In this document: positions 23,671 to 33,442 of the stretch, piece by piece
Layout of the letters: each line of letters begins with the position of its first letter
Position numbering within the stretch: the first letter of the stretch is position 1
Assembly: GCA_947650365.1 (NCBI GenBank)
Contig: OX393550.1
Span: forward strand, 100,963,472 to 101,027,471
Length of the DNA: 64,000 nt
Direction: 5' to 3'
From: Chamaelirium japonicum
Taxonomy: Eukaryota; Streptophyta; Magnoliopsida; Liliales; Melanthiaceae
Notes under the pieces: model-generated
Told to the model about the DNA's origin: nothing
Seen by the model: only the letters and a program-made list of their open reading frames with translations
The model's database searches: none
Position numbers and translations under genes: made by a program

Positions 23671-23748
23671 CCTCACCTCATCCATCTTGGCATCCCAGCC
23701 TCAGGAGTCTTGGCTCTTAGCTATTGGCCTATTGGATCTTGGTCGTCA

Positions 23749-25164
23749 CAGGTCGGGTTCAGGATCAGTCGGGTTTTGAAACCCAATAAAACAAAACCGG
23801 GTTTTATAAAATTGGGCTTAAACCCAATACATGTCATGTCGGGTCGGGTATCAATCGGGTTTTAAAACAAAACCCAAATAACATAATGGAATGCACTGTG
23901 CTTCTTTCCCGATTTGGTCGGGAGAAACCCTAACCCTGCACAACACAGCGCCACCACAAGCACACGCCACCGCTGCAGCCCGCCGGTGCTCGTGCGCATC
24001 GACCGCTGGACGCCATCGCTGACCGCATACGCAGCCCGCCGCATCTCACGTGCCACATGCCGCGCACACGCACAGCCCCTCGCCGTCGCAGTTGTGTGCT
24101 AGAGCCCGCCGCCGCCGCCGCTGTTGTGCGCCACGATCCCGCCACCGCGCAGCCCGTGTGTGCACCACTTGCAACCGCGTGGACCACTGCCACCGCTATG
24201 CGCAGGCCACCGATGGCTGCCACTACTGCGCGTCGCCCGGAGCTCCTCCGGAGGTGTTGTTGTGGGTGCAAAATCTGGCTAACGCCCAACGGTGGGACCC
24301 ACAGCCCTGCCTGGGGCCTACAAGCCCAACGGTGGGACTCACATCCCTGCCTGGGGCCCATAAGCCCAACGGTGGGACCCGTAGCCTTGCTTGGGGTCCA
24401 CAAGCCCAACGGTGGGACCCGCAGCCCTGCATGGGACCCACGAGTATGATGGTGGGATCCGCAACCCTACCTGGGGCCTACTTGCACTATCTGGGGTTTA
24501 GTAATCCCCCCCAAAAATTTACTAAATCCCGGATACTCTAAGGAATATTCCTAGAATATTTCCTAGATGAACCAAACTACTATAAATAGCAAACCCTGTA
24601 AATGATTCTGGATCCCAAATTTCAGACCAAAAACCACATTCTGTTTTCCAGAGCTCCCTGAGCTTTTTAGTTTTCAGACTTCTTTTCCATCATCTGATTA
24701 CTTGTAAGAAGCACTTCTCGGCCTGTCGAGAGTAGCTCTACTGTTTACTCAGAGATAGTGGATTCAAAGGTTGCGTCTTACCGCACAGAGACGTAGGCTT
24801 CGGCCGAACTTTGTCACCACATCCTATGTTATCTTTTCCTTTACCTTTCTACTCTACAGTGCTTGTGTGACAGCCCAGCAAGTCACAACTCAGCGTTTCG
24901 AAACGGGCAACATCCCGAAGGGTCAAACCTTCAATCGACTGTTGGAGGAGGGTCATGTACGACGGCCAAAATCCTTCCCCACAGTTGCTCGGGTCGATAA
25001 TCGGGATGCCGTTGACCGGTGCGTGGTTCTAAGATGGGATTAAGATCCCATGGCCATGACCGACCGGAATCGATCCTAAAAACAAGAACAAAAAATACCA
25101 TTGATGAGGAGACGAAACACTCAAGGAATCGTCATCCGGGAACGACCAACAAGATCTAAACCTT
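23749..25164. other. copia leader region with minisatellite and promoter-like segment
   Basis: GGTCGGGTT repeats up to 23880, then a GC-rich stretch of CACCGC-type low complexity, a 40 bp minisatellite at 24285-24484, and on the plus strand a core promoter-like ACTATAAATAGCAAACCC near 24580 followed by sequence like the R-U5 part of an LTR up to about 24860. This could be an LTR of yet another element, but its borders were not resolved. Confidence 0.4.
24285..24484. repeat. Five-copy 40 bp minisatellite
   Basis: Units begin CCCAACGGTGGGACCC and contain CCTGCCTGGGGCC, each 40 bp; five units fit exactly, the last one degenerate (TATGATGGTGGGATCC). Confidence 0.92.
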
Positions 25165-25176
25165 GCTCTGATACCA
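25165..25176 (-). other. copia primer-binding site
   Basis: Minus strand TGGTATCAGAGC, complementary to the 3' end of initiator-Met tRNA, two bases from the 5' LTR of the copia element. Confidence 0.92.
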
Positions 25177-25178
25177 AT

Positions 25179-25608
25179 TGTTGGGTTTTCTACATAAGAA
25201 CAACCTTGATTGATAGACCGAGATCGTCGTCTTGGATGAAGAACATACCTTCGTGTGAAGATAAGATAGATCGTTCGTAATACCGGGTGAAAATCTTCCA
25301 CACGCTGCTGTCTCCCGCGGATTCGATGGGTCCTCTTGAATCCCTCTGGATTCACAACGGCGGCTCTAATGACGTGCGTATGGGGACTTCACCTCTGCAC
25401 ATCTATTTATAATAGATATGTTCAACCGGTAGAAGCAACCCATCAGAGCATCTACCCGTTATTGGGTGCACATGAGAATGAGGCTAGGTTCACCATCAAC
25501 CTTGTCAAGTCTCTTGGTTGAGTCACCCGGTCTGACTAGGACCGCGACAACCAACCCGGTCCACCTAGTTCAATAACTTTCCATAAAGGGCCATCAAAAA
25601 AACCAACA
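25179..25608 (-). repeat. 5' LTR of the copia element
   Basis: Direct repeat of 12894-13332, TGTTGGGTTTTCTACATAAG to AAAAACCAACA on the plus strand. Confidence 0.92.
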
Positions 25609-25899
25609 CGTCGGGGATGAAAAATGACATCATCCCAATGATCTTTGGCGACGAGAGACGGTTGAAGCGAGAAAAAATTCAAACGGAGAAGATAAACATA
25701 CTTTTTATTTATTTTGTTTGGACTTCAAGGCTAAAATGGTTAAAAAAAAATACAAACAGCTATTCAGAAGTTGGCTCGTGTTGAGGGTTAGAAAAGTAAT
25801 GCAAAAAACAGTCAGGTCTAATTCCGACTATACGACAAAGTTGGGGGCCATTATGGGAAAAACCTCAATCTCCGTACTAAGGTTCTCTGCCACAAAACT

Positions 25900-26290
25900 C
25901 CCTCCACTCCGTGAGTCGTGATATCGCGGCATGCTTCTCACCTCTTAAAACACTTTCACTTGTCTTGTCCGTTCTCTCTCCTCAGGCTCAGATAACCAAA
26001 ATAACAGGGAGCTTGCCATTTCGAAGCCCAAACGCCTCGGCCTCCCATTTCTCAACCCCTGTGTCCCCCCCTCCCGCCAACATCTCCCCTCTCCGCCGCC
26101 CGGAGCTTGCCGCGGCGGCCTCACCCGATGCTCTCCTCGACCGCCTCCCGACCATGAGATCTTGGAGTCACAGCAGGAGGCCTCTCTTCGAACTCGATCC
26201 ATCCCCTCCTCTTCACCATCTTGTCTGTCCTCGTCGCGCGAGCTTCGGATTTCGAGTGGCCACGTTGAATCCATCGCTCCTGCTGAATCC
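25900..26290 (+). promoter_or_regulatory. Candidate KEA3 promoter and 5' UTR
   Basis: A GC- and CT-rich island (CTCTCCTCAGGC..., CCGCCGCCCGGAGC) stands out from AT-rich surroundings and lies upstream of KEA3 on the same strand, as expected for a plant 5' leader. No TATA box is clear. An ATG at 26155 opens a different frame, encoding MRSWSHSRRPLFEL, which could be an upstream ORF. Confidence 0.4.
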
Positions 26291-26314
26291 ATGGCTGATT
26301 GCCGATATCTCCAG
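26291..26314 (+). CDS. KEA3: Candidate first coding exon of KEA3
   Basis: ATG opens MADCRYLQ and ends CAG|GTTCGCC, phase 0, which would join in frame to the exon at 38162. The evidence is only position, frame and the GC-rich leader. A competing choice is ATG 37454 (MHAFRVLL before GTGAGT), also in frame. Transcript data are needed to decide. Confidence 0.3.
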
Positions 26315-26385
26315 GTTCGCCATCTCCGCTCTCCCATCAGTTTTGCTGCGTTTAGTATCCATTGCTCGAATCGGAGCTATCTATA

Positions 26386-26946
26386 TCTATACTATATACT
26401 AAAACGGAAGCCTCTCTCCCGAGTTGTGACACGTGGACGTCTTTTAAAGAACAAGAATCCTTCTTCTATGTGTGAACGCGGCTCTCTTTTAAATCTTATT
26501 AAAAACCTATCATAAAGATGATAAATACTCATTCAAAGGGATTTAATGTTACTATCTCTCTCTAACAAGTGATGTCGTTTGTGCCAAATGACATGCATTA
26601 AGCTCATCCGGACATTGATGACAAAAATGGAGTCCTCTTTCTATGACAAGTGGACCACTTTAAGAACCAGAATCCTTCTCTCATGTGTGAACGCGGTTCT
26701 CTCATAAATCCCATTAAGAACCTAATATAAAGATGATAAATACCCCATACAATTGTATTTAATGATCAATTGATGTTAATTAGAAAATTCATTAGTAATA
26801 TCTTTTTCTCTCTCTAACAAGTGAATCACACTTGGATTAGTGAATCGTAATATCTCAAGATTGCACATTTATTCGAACGGTTGTGATGTCTTTGCTAATT
26901 GGTGTGCATCATGTTCATCCGGGCATTGCCCGGGTTTCTTACTAGT
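26386..26946 (+). mobile_element. Helitron copy 1 (longest)
   Basis: Starts TCTATACTATATACTAAAAC after an A and ends with a GGGCATTGCCC hairpin and TTCTTACTAGT, the classical non-autonomous plant Helitron ends. It is 561 bp because the internal segment GAATCCTTCT...GTGTGAACGCGG is duplicated within it. Confidence 0.88.
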
Positions 26947-26947
26947 A

Positions 26948-27246
26948 TCTATACTAAAATGGAAGCCTCTCTCTTGTGTTATGACACGTGGACGTCTTTT
27001 AAAGAGTTAGAATTCTTCTTCAATGTGTGAACACGGCTTTCTTTTAAATCCATTTAAAAACCTACCATAAAGATGATAAATTTTCATTCAATTGCATTTA
27101 ATGATCATTTGATGTTAATCTTTTTCTCTCTCTCTCTCAAATAAGTGAATTACACTCACTTCAGATTTCACACTTCTTCGAAATGTCGTTTTTGCCAAAT
27201 GGCGTGCATCAAGCACATTCGGGCATTGCCCGGGTTTCTTACTAGT
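26948..27246 (+). mobile_element. Helitron copy 2
   Basis: 299 bp, TCTATACTAAAATGG to CTTACTAGT with the 3' GGGCATTGCCCGGG hairpin. One A separates it from copy 1. Confidence 0.9.
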
Positions 27247-27247
27247 A

Positions 27248-27548
27248 TCTATACTAAAATGAAAGCCTCTCCAGTGTTGTGACACGTGGACGTCTTTTAC
27301 AGAGCTAGAATTCTTCTTTCGTGTGTGAACGCGGCTCTCTTTTAAATCCATTTAAAAGCCTACCATAAAGATGATAAATTTTCATTCAGTGGCACTTAAT
27401 GGTCATTTGATGTTAATCAATCTCTATCTATCTAACAAGTGAATCACACTCATTTCAGAATTTACACTTCTACGAACAGTTGTGATGTCGTCTTTGTCAC
27501 ATGGCGTACAACAAGCACATTCAGGCATTGCCCGGGTTTCTTACTAGT
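27248..27548 (+). mobile_element. Helitron copy 3
   Basis: 301 bp, same ends. The hairpin stem has a substitution (AGGCATTGCCC). One A separates it from copy 2. Confidence 0.9.
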
Positions 27549-27549
27549 A

Positions 27550-27847
27550 TCTACACTAAAATGGAAGCCTCTCTTGGGTGTTATGACACGTGGATGTCTT
27601 TTAAAGAGTTAGAATTCTTCTTCCGTGTGTGAACGCGGCTCTCTTTTAAATCCATTTAAAAACCTACCATAAAGATGATAAATTTTCATTCAATGGAATT
27701 TAATGGTCATTGATGTTAATCTCTCTCTCTCTAACAAGTGAATCACACTCACTTCAGATTTCACACTTCTTCGAACAGTTGCGATATTGTCTTTGCCAAA
27801 TGGCGTGCATCAAGCACAATTGGGCATTGCCTGGGTTTCTTACCAGT
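27550..27847 (+). mobile_element. Helitron copy 4
   Basis: 298 bp, starts TCTACACTAAAATGG and ends CTTACCAGT, a CTAGT end with one change. It is followed by host sequence TACTACAATTTC. Confidence 0.88.
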
Positions 27848-28009
27848 ATACTACAATTTCTAAGGTTTCTCCTGTTTTTGGGAGAAAGTGCAACTCTTTA
27901 TTTTCAACTTCCTTGGTGCGCTACCTAAGAAACACGAAGTGTAACTTAGTTTCTTGCTAAAAGTGAGACTCTTTTAAGTACTATCTGACTATATTTGTTG
28001 TTTGCTTTA

Positions 28010-28308
28010 GGGTTTTTTTGACTCAAGCCCCCATTTTTATGTTAAAATTTGAGTTACACCTCCACTTTTCTAAAACTTTGACTTTACCCCCAATCCGTCA
28101 CCTGACTGTGAGCAAACCATTAAAATGGAATTTTTTTTATTGAATTACATCCCCACTTTTATGTCGAAATTTGAGTTGTACCCACACTTTTAACAAGTCA
28201 CTCACGGTCAAGTGATGGAAGGGGGTAAAGTAAAATTTTAGAAAAGTGGGGGTGTAACTCAAATTTCAACATAAAAAACAAAAATGGGGGTGTAAGTCAA
28301 AAAAACCC
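28010..28308. mobile_element. Mutator-like MITE
   Basis: Long inverted arms (about 95 bp) start GGGTTTTTTTGACTCAAGCC and end with the inverse. Flanks TTTGCTTTA and TTCACTTTA match 7 of 9, the target size of Mutator elements. Interior has a second inner inverted pair. Non-coding. Confidence 0.75.
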
Positions 28309-28639
28309 TTCACTTTATAGTTCTGTGACATTATTTTAATTTTACATTTCTAGCTCTACTCAGAGAGTTCTTGTTCAAAAGCCTAGATCTCACAAAAAAG
28401 TCATCACTTTCCTATACCCAGAAATTCTTATACAAAAATTTTGTACAACAAGCCATTAATCTTCCAGCTTCCATTCCAAATATTCGTCCCACTGCAAAAC
28501 CCTTCGTACCAACCTCCCTACCACTACTAGACTTTATCCCGTTCGTTTTGATCTCACATTCCCACTCATTCACTATTCAAAAATCAGATCAAACTCAGGC
28601 CTGATATCTGTTTTCTAAAACTGATTTCAGTTTTGAATG
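28309..28639. other. Intronic or intergenic, nothing recognised
   Basis: Between the MULE MITE and the gypsy element. A 77-residue ORF at 28371 has no domain. Confidence 0.4.
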
Positions 28640-28644
28640 CTTAC

Positions 28645-29875
28645 TGTGTGTACCTCGGCTGTGAACCGTGAGGCAAAACCCGGCCGGCCGCACGTTTCAC
28701 GCCGGCTAGCCGTGCATGAAGACCCTCTCCTCCCCGGATCTGCTGCATACCAAAGACCCGGCCGGTTGTGCGTTTCGTGCCGGCCAGCCGCGTACGAAGG
28801 CCACCCCCCAGGTCTGTTGCATACCAAAGACCCGGTCGACCGCGCGTTTCGCGCCGGCTGGTCGTGCATGAAGACCCTCTCCTCCCCGAGTCTGCTGCAT
28901 ACCAAAGACCCGGCCGGCCGCGCGTTTCGCGCCGGCCGGCCGTGCATGAAGACCATCTCCCCCCGGGTCTGCTGCCTACCAAATATCCGGCCGACCATGC
29001 ACGAGGACCCCCTATTACAAGGCCGACTGCATATTGAAGACCCGACTGCGCGTTTTGCGCCGGCCGGCCGTGCACAAGGACCCCCCCCGGGCCTGCTGCA
29101 TAGTGAAGACCCGGGTGTGTCCCGGCTGCATACCAAAGACCCGGCCGGCCGCGTGTTTCGCTCCGGCCGGCCATGTACGAGCGAGCATTTCTCTTCGGCA
29201 GCTGGATGCACCCTGGGAGCCTGAAGGAGCTGGCCGACCGCGCACTACGAATCTCTGCGGATGGAGCGAGTCAGCCGTGCAGTCCCGATATTCATGCAAT
29301 AAGCTCGCGCGAAGATCATGCATCCAGATCCTGTGGTAGTTACTTCCGATAAACCCGGTCGAGCAAAGGTCATGGGAAGGAAGCTCATGTCCCGAGATTC
29401 TCGGTCGACTGGTAGGGCACGTGTCACCAGTTGTTCTTACCCAGTACGTGCAAGGTGATACGTCGCCCACTCGCGAGACAGTTGCGCATACTGCGGAGGC
29501 ACGTCGTCGTTACCGCCCCGCATGGAAGGGAGCAACTGTCACCCCGAGACGCTATAAAAAGGGACCTACCCCTTTAGAAGAGAGGATCCGAATTCTGGAG
29601 GAGGTGCTGCCTAATTCTTTCCTGAATTTTCGGAGTTAGAGAAAGATTATTGAGAGGTCGGTGTTTTGGGAGGCTGGTCTTCTCTGGGTGTATTTGGGTC
29701 AGGGTGAGCGTTAGTATTGGATTTTCGTTATTAATGCATTCTCGTCCCACCCCGTGGTTTTTTCCCTTCGACGTTGCGAAGGGTTTTTCCACGTAAACCC
29801 GATCCATTTCGTTTCTTTGGTTTGTTAGATTGTGCATTCCAAGTGAACCGCCCGATCCCAGAAAACCCCCCCACA
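28645..29875 (+). repeat. 5' LTR of the gypsy element
   Basis: 1231 bp. The U3 has repeated GCATGAAGACC...CTGCTGCATACCAAAGACCC units of about 75-80 bp; one or two more than in the 3' LTR account for the length difference. TATAAAAA lies at 29553-29560. Overlapping long ORFs on both strands come from this GC-rich repeat. Confidence 0.92.
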
Positions 29876-29877
29876 AT

Positions 29878-29896
29878 CTTGGCGCCGTCTGTGGGA
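29878..29896 (+). other. gypsy primer-binding site
   Basis: TTGGCGCCGTCTGTGGGA two bases after the 5' LTR. Similar sites in plant Tat-type elements are usually assigned to an Arg tRNA; that assignment is from memory and not tested here. Confidence 0.7.
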
Positions 29897-30088
29897 TCTC
29901 GTCTTCGAGACTTCCTACTTGAACTCTTGACCGTAGACCCGTGGGTGTCAACCGGTCAGTCATTACTCGCGTTGCAGCCTCGAGTACCCAGCCCGTATAC
30001 TACCTGAACCTACCGACCAGTCGACCTGTGGATGTCGATTGGCCAGTAAGCGCAAGAGTTTTCACCACTGCCGTAAGGTCGAGAAACA

Positions 30089-32121
30089 ATGGCCGGTGGA
30101 CCGTATTATACTCGCTCGACTTCGCAGCTCCCGTCCAATGCTGCTTCACTCGGAGATGCTAATGATGTCGGACATACGGTTCAACCACTAACGAACTCGG
30201 AGCGCGCCGTCCCGCTGGTGAATCCCGCACAGGGGGTCGGGGAGTCCAGCCAAGCTCCGCTAGTAACCATGGCTCTTCTACCAAGAGGCTTATCTGAGGC
30301 TTTTTTGGCTACCATGATGATGACCCCAACAAACCCTCATCGCTCAGCTCCAGACGATAAAACGTAACTAAGAGGAGTTGCGCGACTTCATGCGAGCCGC
30401 ACCGGTTGGTGGCCCATTCAACCAGGGAATACTGGCCCAAGCTGGACAAAGCCTTCCTGCGCAAGTTGCCCAACCGGGGCAAGTGCAGCCGCCACCGAAT
30501 CCTCAGGTGGAGGTCAAAGCAAATCACTCGGTGGAGGTCCAAAGCGCGAATCTCGATGGATGAGACTCAAGTAGCCCGGAACCTGCCGAAAGAAACAAGC
30601 AAGCCCTGGTAGCGTCGGCACGCTCGAATGTATGATCCCGGCTCGGGGCACACCCCCGATAGCCGCCTGTATCCAAGCACCACTCGAAGACGGATTCAAC
30701 GCAACCTTGCTGTCCAAAGCGAGAAGATGAACATCGTTGTCAACCGAGCGATAGTCACCACACCCATGTGACACCGGCTAGTCGGTAGTCGGATTATACT
30801 GCTAATCGAAGGAGCGTCCATGATCGCATCAGGGTACATGCTTCGGAGCGACTTGGAGGTCAAGAAGGAATCCAGCAAGACCGACCGGGAGTCCGAGCTC
30901 CTGATCGGCTAGAGGAGGTCGCCATCCGAGGAGCCGCACGATCACCGCTCGTCGAAAACCTCCTCAGAGAGCCATTCCCACGTGGGTGGAATCCTCCACG
31001 CCTCCCCAAGTTTGATGGATCGAAGGACCCGGTAGAGCACGTGCTTGCTTTCTGAGATGCCCTGGCCCCCCACGAAGATGATCACATCCTTTGCCACACC
31101 TTCGCCAACAGCTTATCGAGAACCCACCTGGAATGGTTCCACAAACTCAGACCCTCATCCATCTTTTCTTTCTCTGAACTAAGCACAAGGTTCATCGATC
31201 AATATCGTTGCAACCGCCGGGAATTGAAGACTTTGGAGTCACTCTTTGGCAGTGTTCTAAAAAGCGGCCCAGGCGGCCGTCCAGGCGGCCGCCTAGGCGC
31301 TAGGCGGCCCCCCACTGCCTCGCCTAGGCCCTAGGCGCTCCAGAAAAGCGGTCAAGCTCCCAGGCGGAGCTAGGCGGGGCAAGGCAGCCACCTAGGTGGG
31401 CTGAGGCTGGCCAGGCGGACCATGTTTGCTTTTGTTCTTGTTAATCACTCAATCTTGAATTATGGTTATATACTTGTTCTTTAAAATAATGGTTTGGGAT
31501 AATCTTAAACTTATATTAATTTTTAAACATATATATATATATTATAATATCAAACTAATAATTAAAAAAAATTTAAAAAAGGCAAAACGCCTAGGCGCCC
31601 CCGCACCGCCCGACTAGCGCCTAGCGCTTTTTAGAACCTTGCTCTTTGGGATGAGTATGACCCAGAAGGAGATATTGAGACAGTTCTACCACAGGTTCAG
31701 GGCCGAGTACCTGAGCTTGGCAGACGCAGACGGGCAGGATTGCATGGTGATTGCGACCTTTAAGAACGCCATTCAGCCCAACCAGCTCGTCAACGCTTCG
31801 CTCATCAAGCGTACGCCAGAGACAATCGATGAACTGTCACGACGAGTTGAGAAGTACATCAAGATTGAAGACGTAGACTGCAAGAGGAAGGCCATGAAAA
31901 CCAGAGTTCCGCACCAGAGCTATGCCAAGCCAGCAGCGGTAAAGAATGTCAACAAGCAGCAAGGGGAGGCGACACGGCACGATGCGAAGCGACAAAGACA
32001 AGATAGCCCAGCAAGGCTGCAATGGAATAGGGAGTTCACGGTACTGAAAGCCCTTATCGACCAAATATTAGAGGCCATTAAAAGCGAACCCTATTTCAAG
32101 TTCTATGGGCTTACCGCATGA
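30089..32121 (+). pseudogene. gypsy gag, interrupted
   Basis: An N-terminal open stretch starts MAGGPYYTRSTSQLP. The Retrotrans_gag domain begins around 30990 (PPRLPKFDGSKDPVEHVLAF, then a stop, and HLEWFHKLRPSSI) and continues after the MITE with MSMTQKEILRQFYHRFRAEY. The MITE splits the domain exactly at TLESLFG. The C-terminal part is Lys/Arg-rich (31639-32121). At least two stops and frame changes are present. Confidence 0.85.
31250..31641. mobile_element. hAT MITE inside gypsy gag
   Basis: 392 bp, starts CAGTGTTCTAAAAAGCGGCC; inverse of the right end is CAAGGTTCTAAAAAGCGCTA. Perfect 8 bp target duplication CTCTTTGG at 31242-31249 and 31642-31649. The ends are rich in CAGGCGGCC/CCTAGGCGC motifs and the middle is AT-rich. 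It shares terminal style with the MITE at 120-770. Confidence 0.93.
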
Positions 32122-32573
32122 CACCAAAGCGACCGACGGACGAATCCCTGTTTAGTCTCACCTACGGCTCCGAAGCAGTCCTGCCCACGGAAACACTGGT
32201 GTCGACGTTGCGGACAGCTGTAGCTACTGACCTAGAGGTGAATGGTGAACTCCTGCTTGATAACCTAGACCTACTGGAGGAAAAGAGGGAAAGGGCGAGA
32301 GCTCGTTTAGCTAGCTATCATCAAGCCATTAAAAGGGCGTACAACCGCAAAGTTAGGAGGCGAATCTTCAAACAAGGTGATCTGGTTATGTGGAAGGTCT
32401 TTGAGAACACTAAAGAGCCAAGAAGTGGCAAGCTGGGAGCTACCTGGGAAGGACCATACATCGTTGATAGCGTGGGAAAGAACGGAGCCTACCGGTTGAA
32501 GACTCAAGATGGCGACGTGCTGGCGAAACCATGGAATGCGACCAACTTGCGCAAATTCTACCAAGGCAATTGA
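32118..32573 (+). pseudogene. gypsy integrase C-terminus remnant
   Basis: ESLFSLTYGSEAVLPTE, then RARLASYHQAIKRAYNRKV, QGDLVMWKV and KLGATWEGPYIV, AYRLKTQDG mark the end of a gypsy integrase, open to a stop at 32573. It follows gag without any RT or integrase core, so the join near 32110 marks the deletion. Confidence 0.9.
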
Positions 32574-32686
32574 TCTGAGGGAATGGTTGAAACCTCCTTA
32601 TATTCTTGTAATTGGAATTCAATTCAATAAAATCACGCCTTCTTGATGTTTCTATATTTGTGTAATGGTGTGAATCGTTTTGAGCA

Positions 32687-33370
32687 GCTTAAACCACGTG
32701 GTATATAACACTCCAAGTGAGTTCTACCACCTGGCCGACCGGTCGACAGGTCCCTTCGTAGGGCGTGACCGGCCAGAGAATACATGGGAAGATCGGTCGA
32801 TAGACCCCACTTGGGTACGACCGATCAACCAACTTAAAACCACGTGTTACATAACACTCCAAGTGAGTTCTACCGCCTGGCCGACCGTTTGACAGGTCCC
32901 TTCGTAGGGCATGATCGGTCGGAGAACACATTGGAAGATCGGTCGATAAACCCCGCTTGGGTACGACCAATCAACCAACTTAAAACCACGTGGTACATAA
33001 CACGCCAAGTGAGTTTCACTGCCTGGCCGACCGGTCGATAGGTCCCTTCGTAGGGCGTGACCAACCGGAGAACACATTGGAAGATCGGTCGATAGACCCC
33101 GCTTGGGTACGACCGATCAACCAACTTAAAACCACGTGGTATATAATACTCCAAAGGAGTTTTACCACCTGGCCGACCGCTTGACAGGTCCCTTCGTAGG
33201 GTGTGACTGGCCGGAGAACGTATTGGAAGATTGGTCGACAGACCCCGCTTGGGTACGACCGATCAATCGACTTAAACCAAGCGTTAGGTGACACGCCGAA
33301 CAAGTTCTATCGTCTAGCCAACCGGCCGACATGTTTCTTCGATGGGCGAGACTGGTTGGCGTGTAATCAA
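32687..33370. repeat. Tandem repeat of about 146 bp in gypsy 3' region
   Basis: Units start at AACCACGTGGTA-type sequence near 32692, 32841, 32984, 33128 and a degenerate 33272. Each has GGCCGACCGGTCGACAGGTC, CCCTTCGTAGGGCGTGACC and TTGGGTACGACCGATCAACC. Overlapping ORFs on both strands are by-products. Confidence 0.93.
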
Positions 33371-33442
33371 TGCAAAGAATTGATAAAAGGCAATCAAAGG
33401 CAAATAAAATCAAAAGAAGAAGATAGATAACTACCAGTAGTT

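Larger units (their letters stand above)
21557..23748 (-). mobile_element. Cassandra TRIM retrotransposon
   Basis: Two direct repeats start TGTAACATCCGCCCCAAAC and end TTGGTCGTCA: 21557-22011 and 22094-23748, the second interrupted by a solo LTR. Without the insert both are 455 bp. Only 82 bp lie between them, with a perfect initiator-Met PBS (TGGTATCAGAGCTGG on the minus strand, about 22075-22090) and a G-rich polypurine tract near 22012-22030. No protein is encoded. The 5S rRNA-derived segment in each LTR defines Cassandra. Flanks CAGATCG and CAGGTCG match 6 of 7. Confidence 0.93.
12894..25608 (-). mobile_element. Ty1/copia LTR retrotransposon, nested host
   Basis: Terminal LTRs of 439 and 430 bp in direct orientation begin TGTTGGGTTTTCTA and end CCAACA. 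Flanks TGTCG (12889-12893) and CGTCG (25609-25613) agree at 4 of 5 positions. The primer-binding site TGGTATCAGAGC lies next to the right LTR on the minus strand, so transcription runs right to left. Order on the minus strand is gag, protease, integrase, RT, RNase H, the copia order. The 12.7 kb length is explained by a 2.3 kb solo LTR in RT and a 2.2 kb Cassandra element, with further extra sequence in the leader. All genes carry stops or shifts. Confidence 0.92.
11814..25866. mobile_element. Mutator-like inverted-repeat element split by copia insertion
   Basis: Left end GAGGTTTTTCCCAGAATGGC (11814) and right end, inverted, GAGGTTTTTCCCATAATGGC (25866) continue as related inverted arms for roughly 90 bp, out to GCATTACTTTT. 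Without the 12.7 kb copia insertion the element is about 1.3 kb. The end style (G-rich purine-poor start, CCCCCAACT) resembles MULE termini. No 9 bp target duplication could be matched, so class is provisional. Confidence 0.5.

Noticed and set aside
11805-25875. 9 bp target duplication for the inverted-repeat element
   Set aside because: AAAATTAAT and AATCTCCGT do not match; left as unsupported.
25911-26402. 163-codon ORF as a gene of its own
   Set aside because: GC-rich Pro/Ser/Leu translation in the presumed KEA3 leader, running into a Helitron.
28627-29224. Overlapping long ORFs on both strands (up to 195 codons)
   Set aside because: They arise from GC-rich tandem repeats of the gypsy LTR and recur at 36 kb; no domain.
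32687-33370. Regular direct repeats resembling a CRISPR-like array
   Set aside because: Units are whole ~146 bp tandem copies with no unique spacers, inside a plant LTR element.
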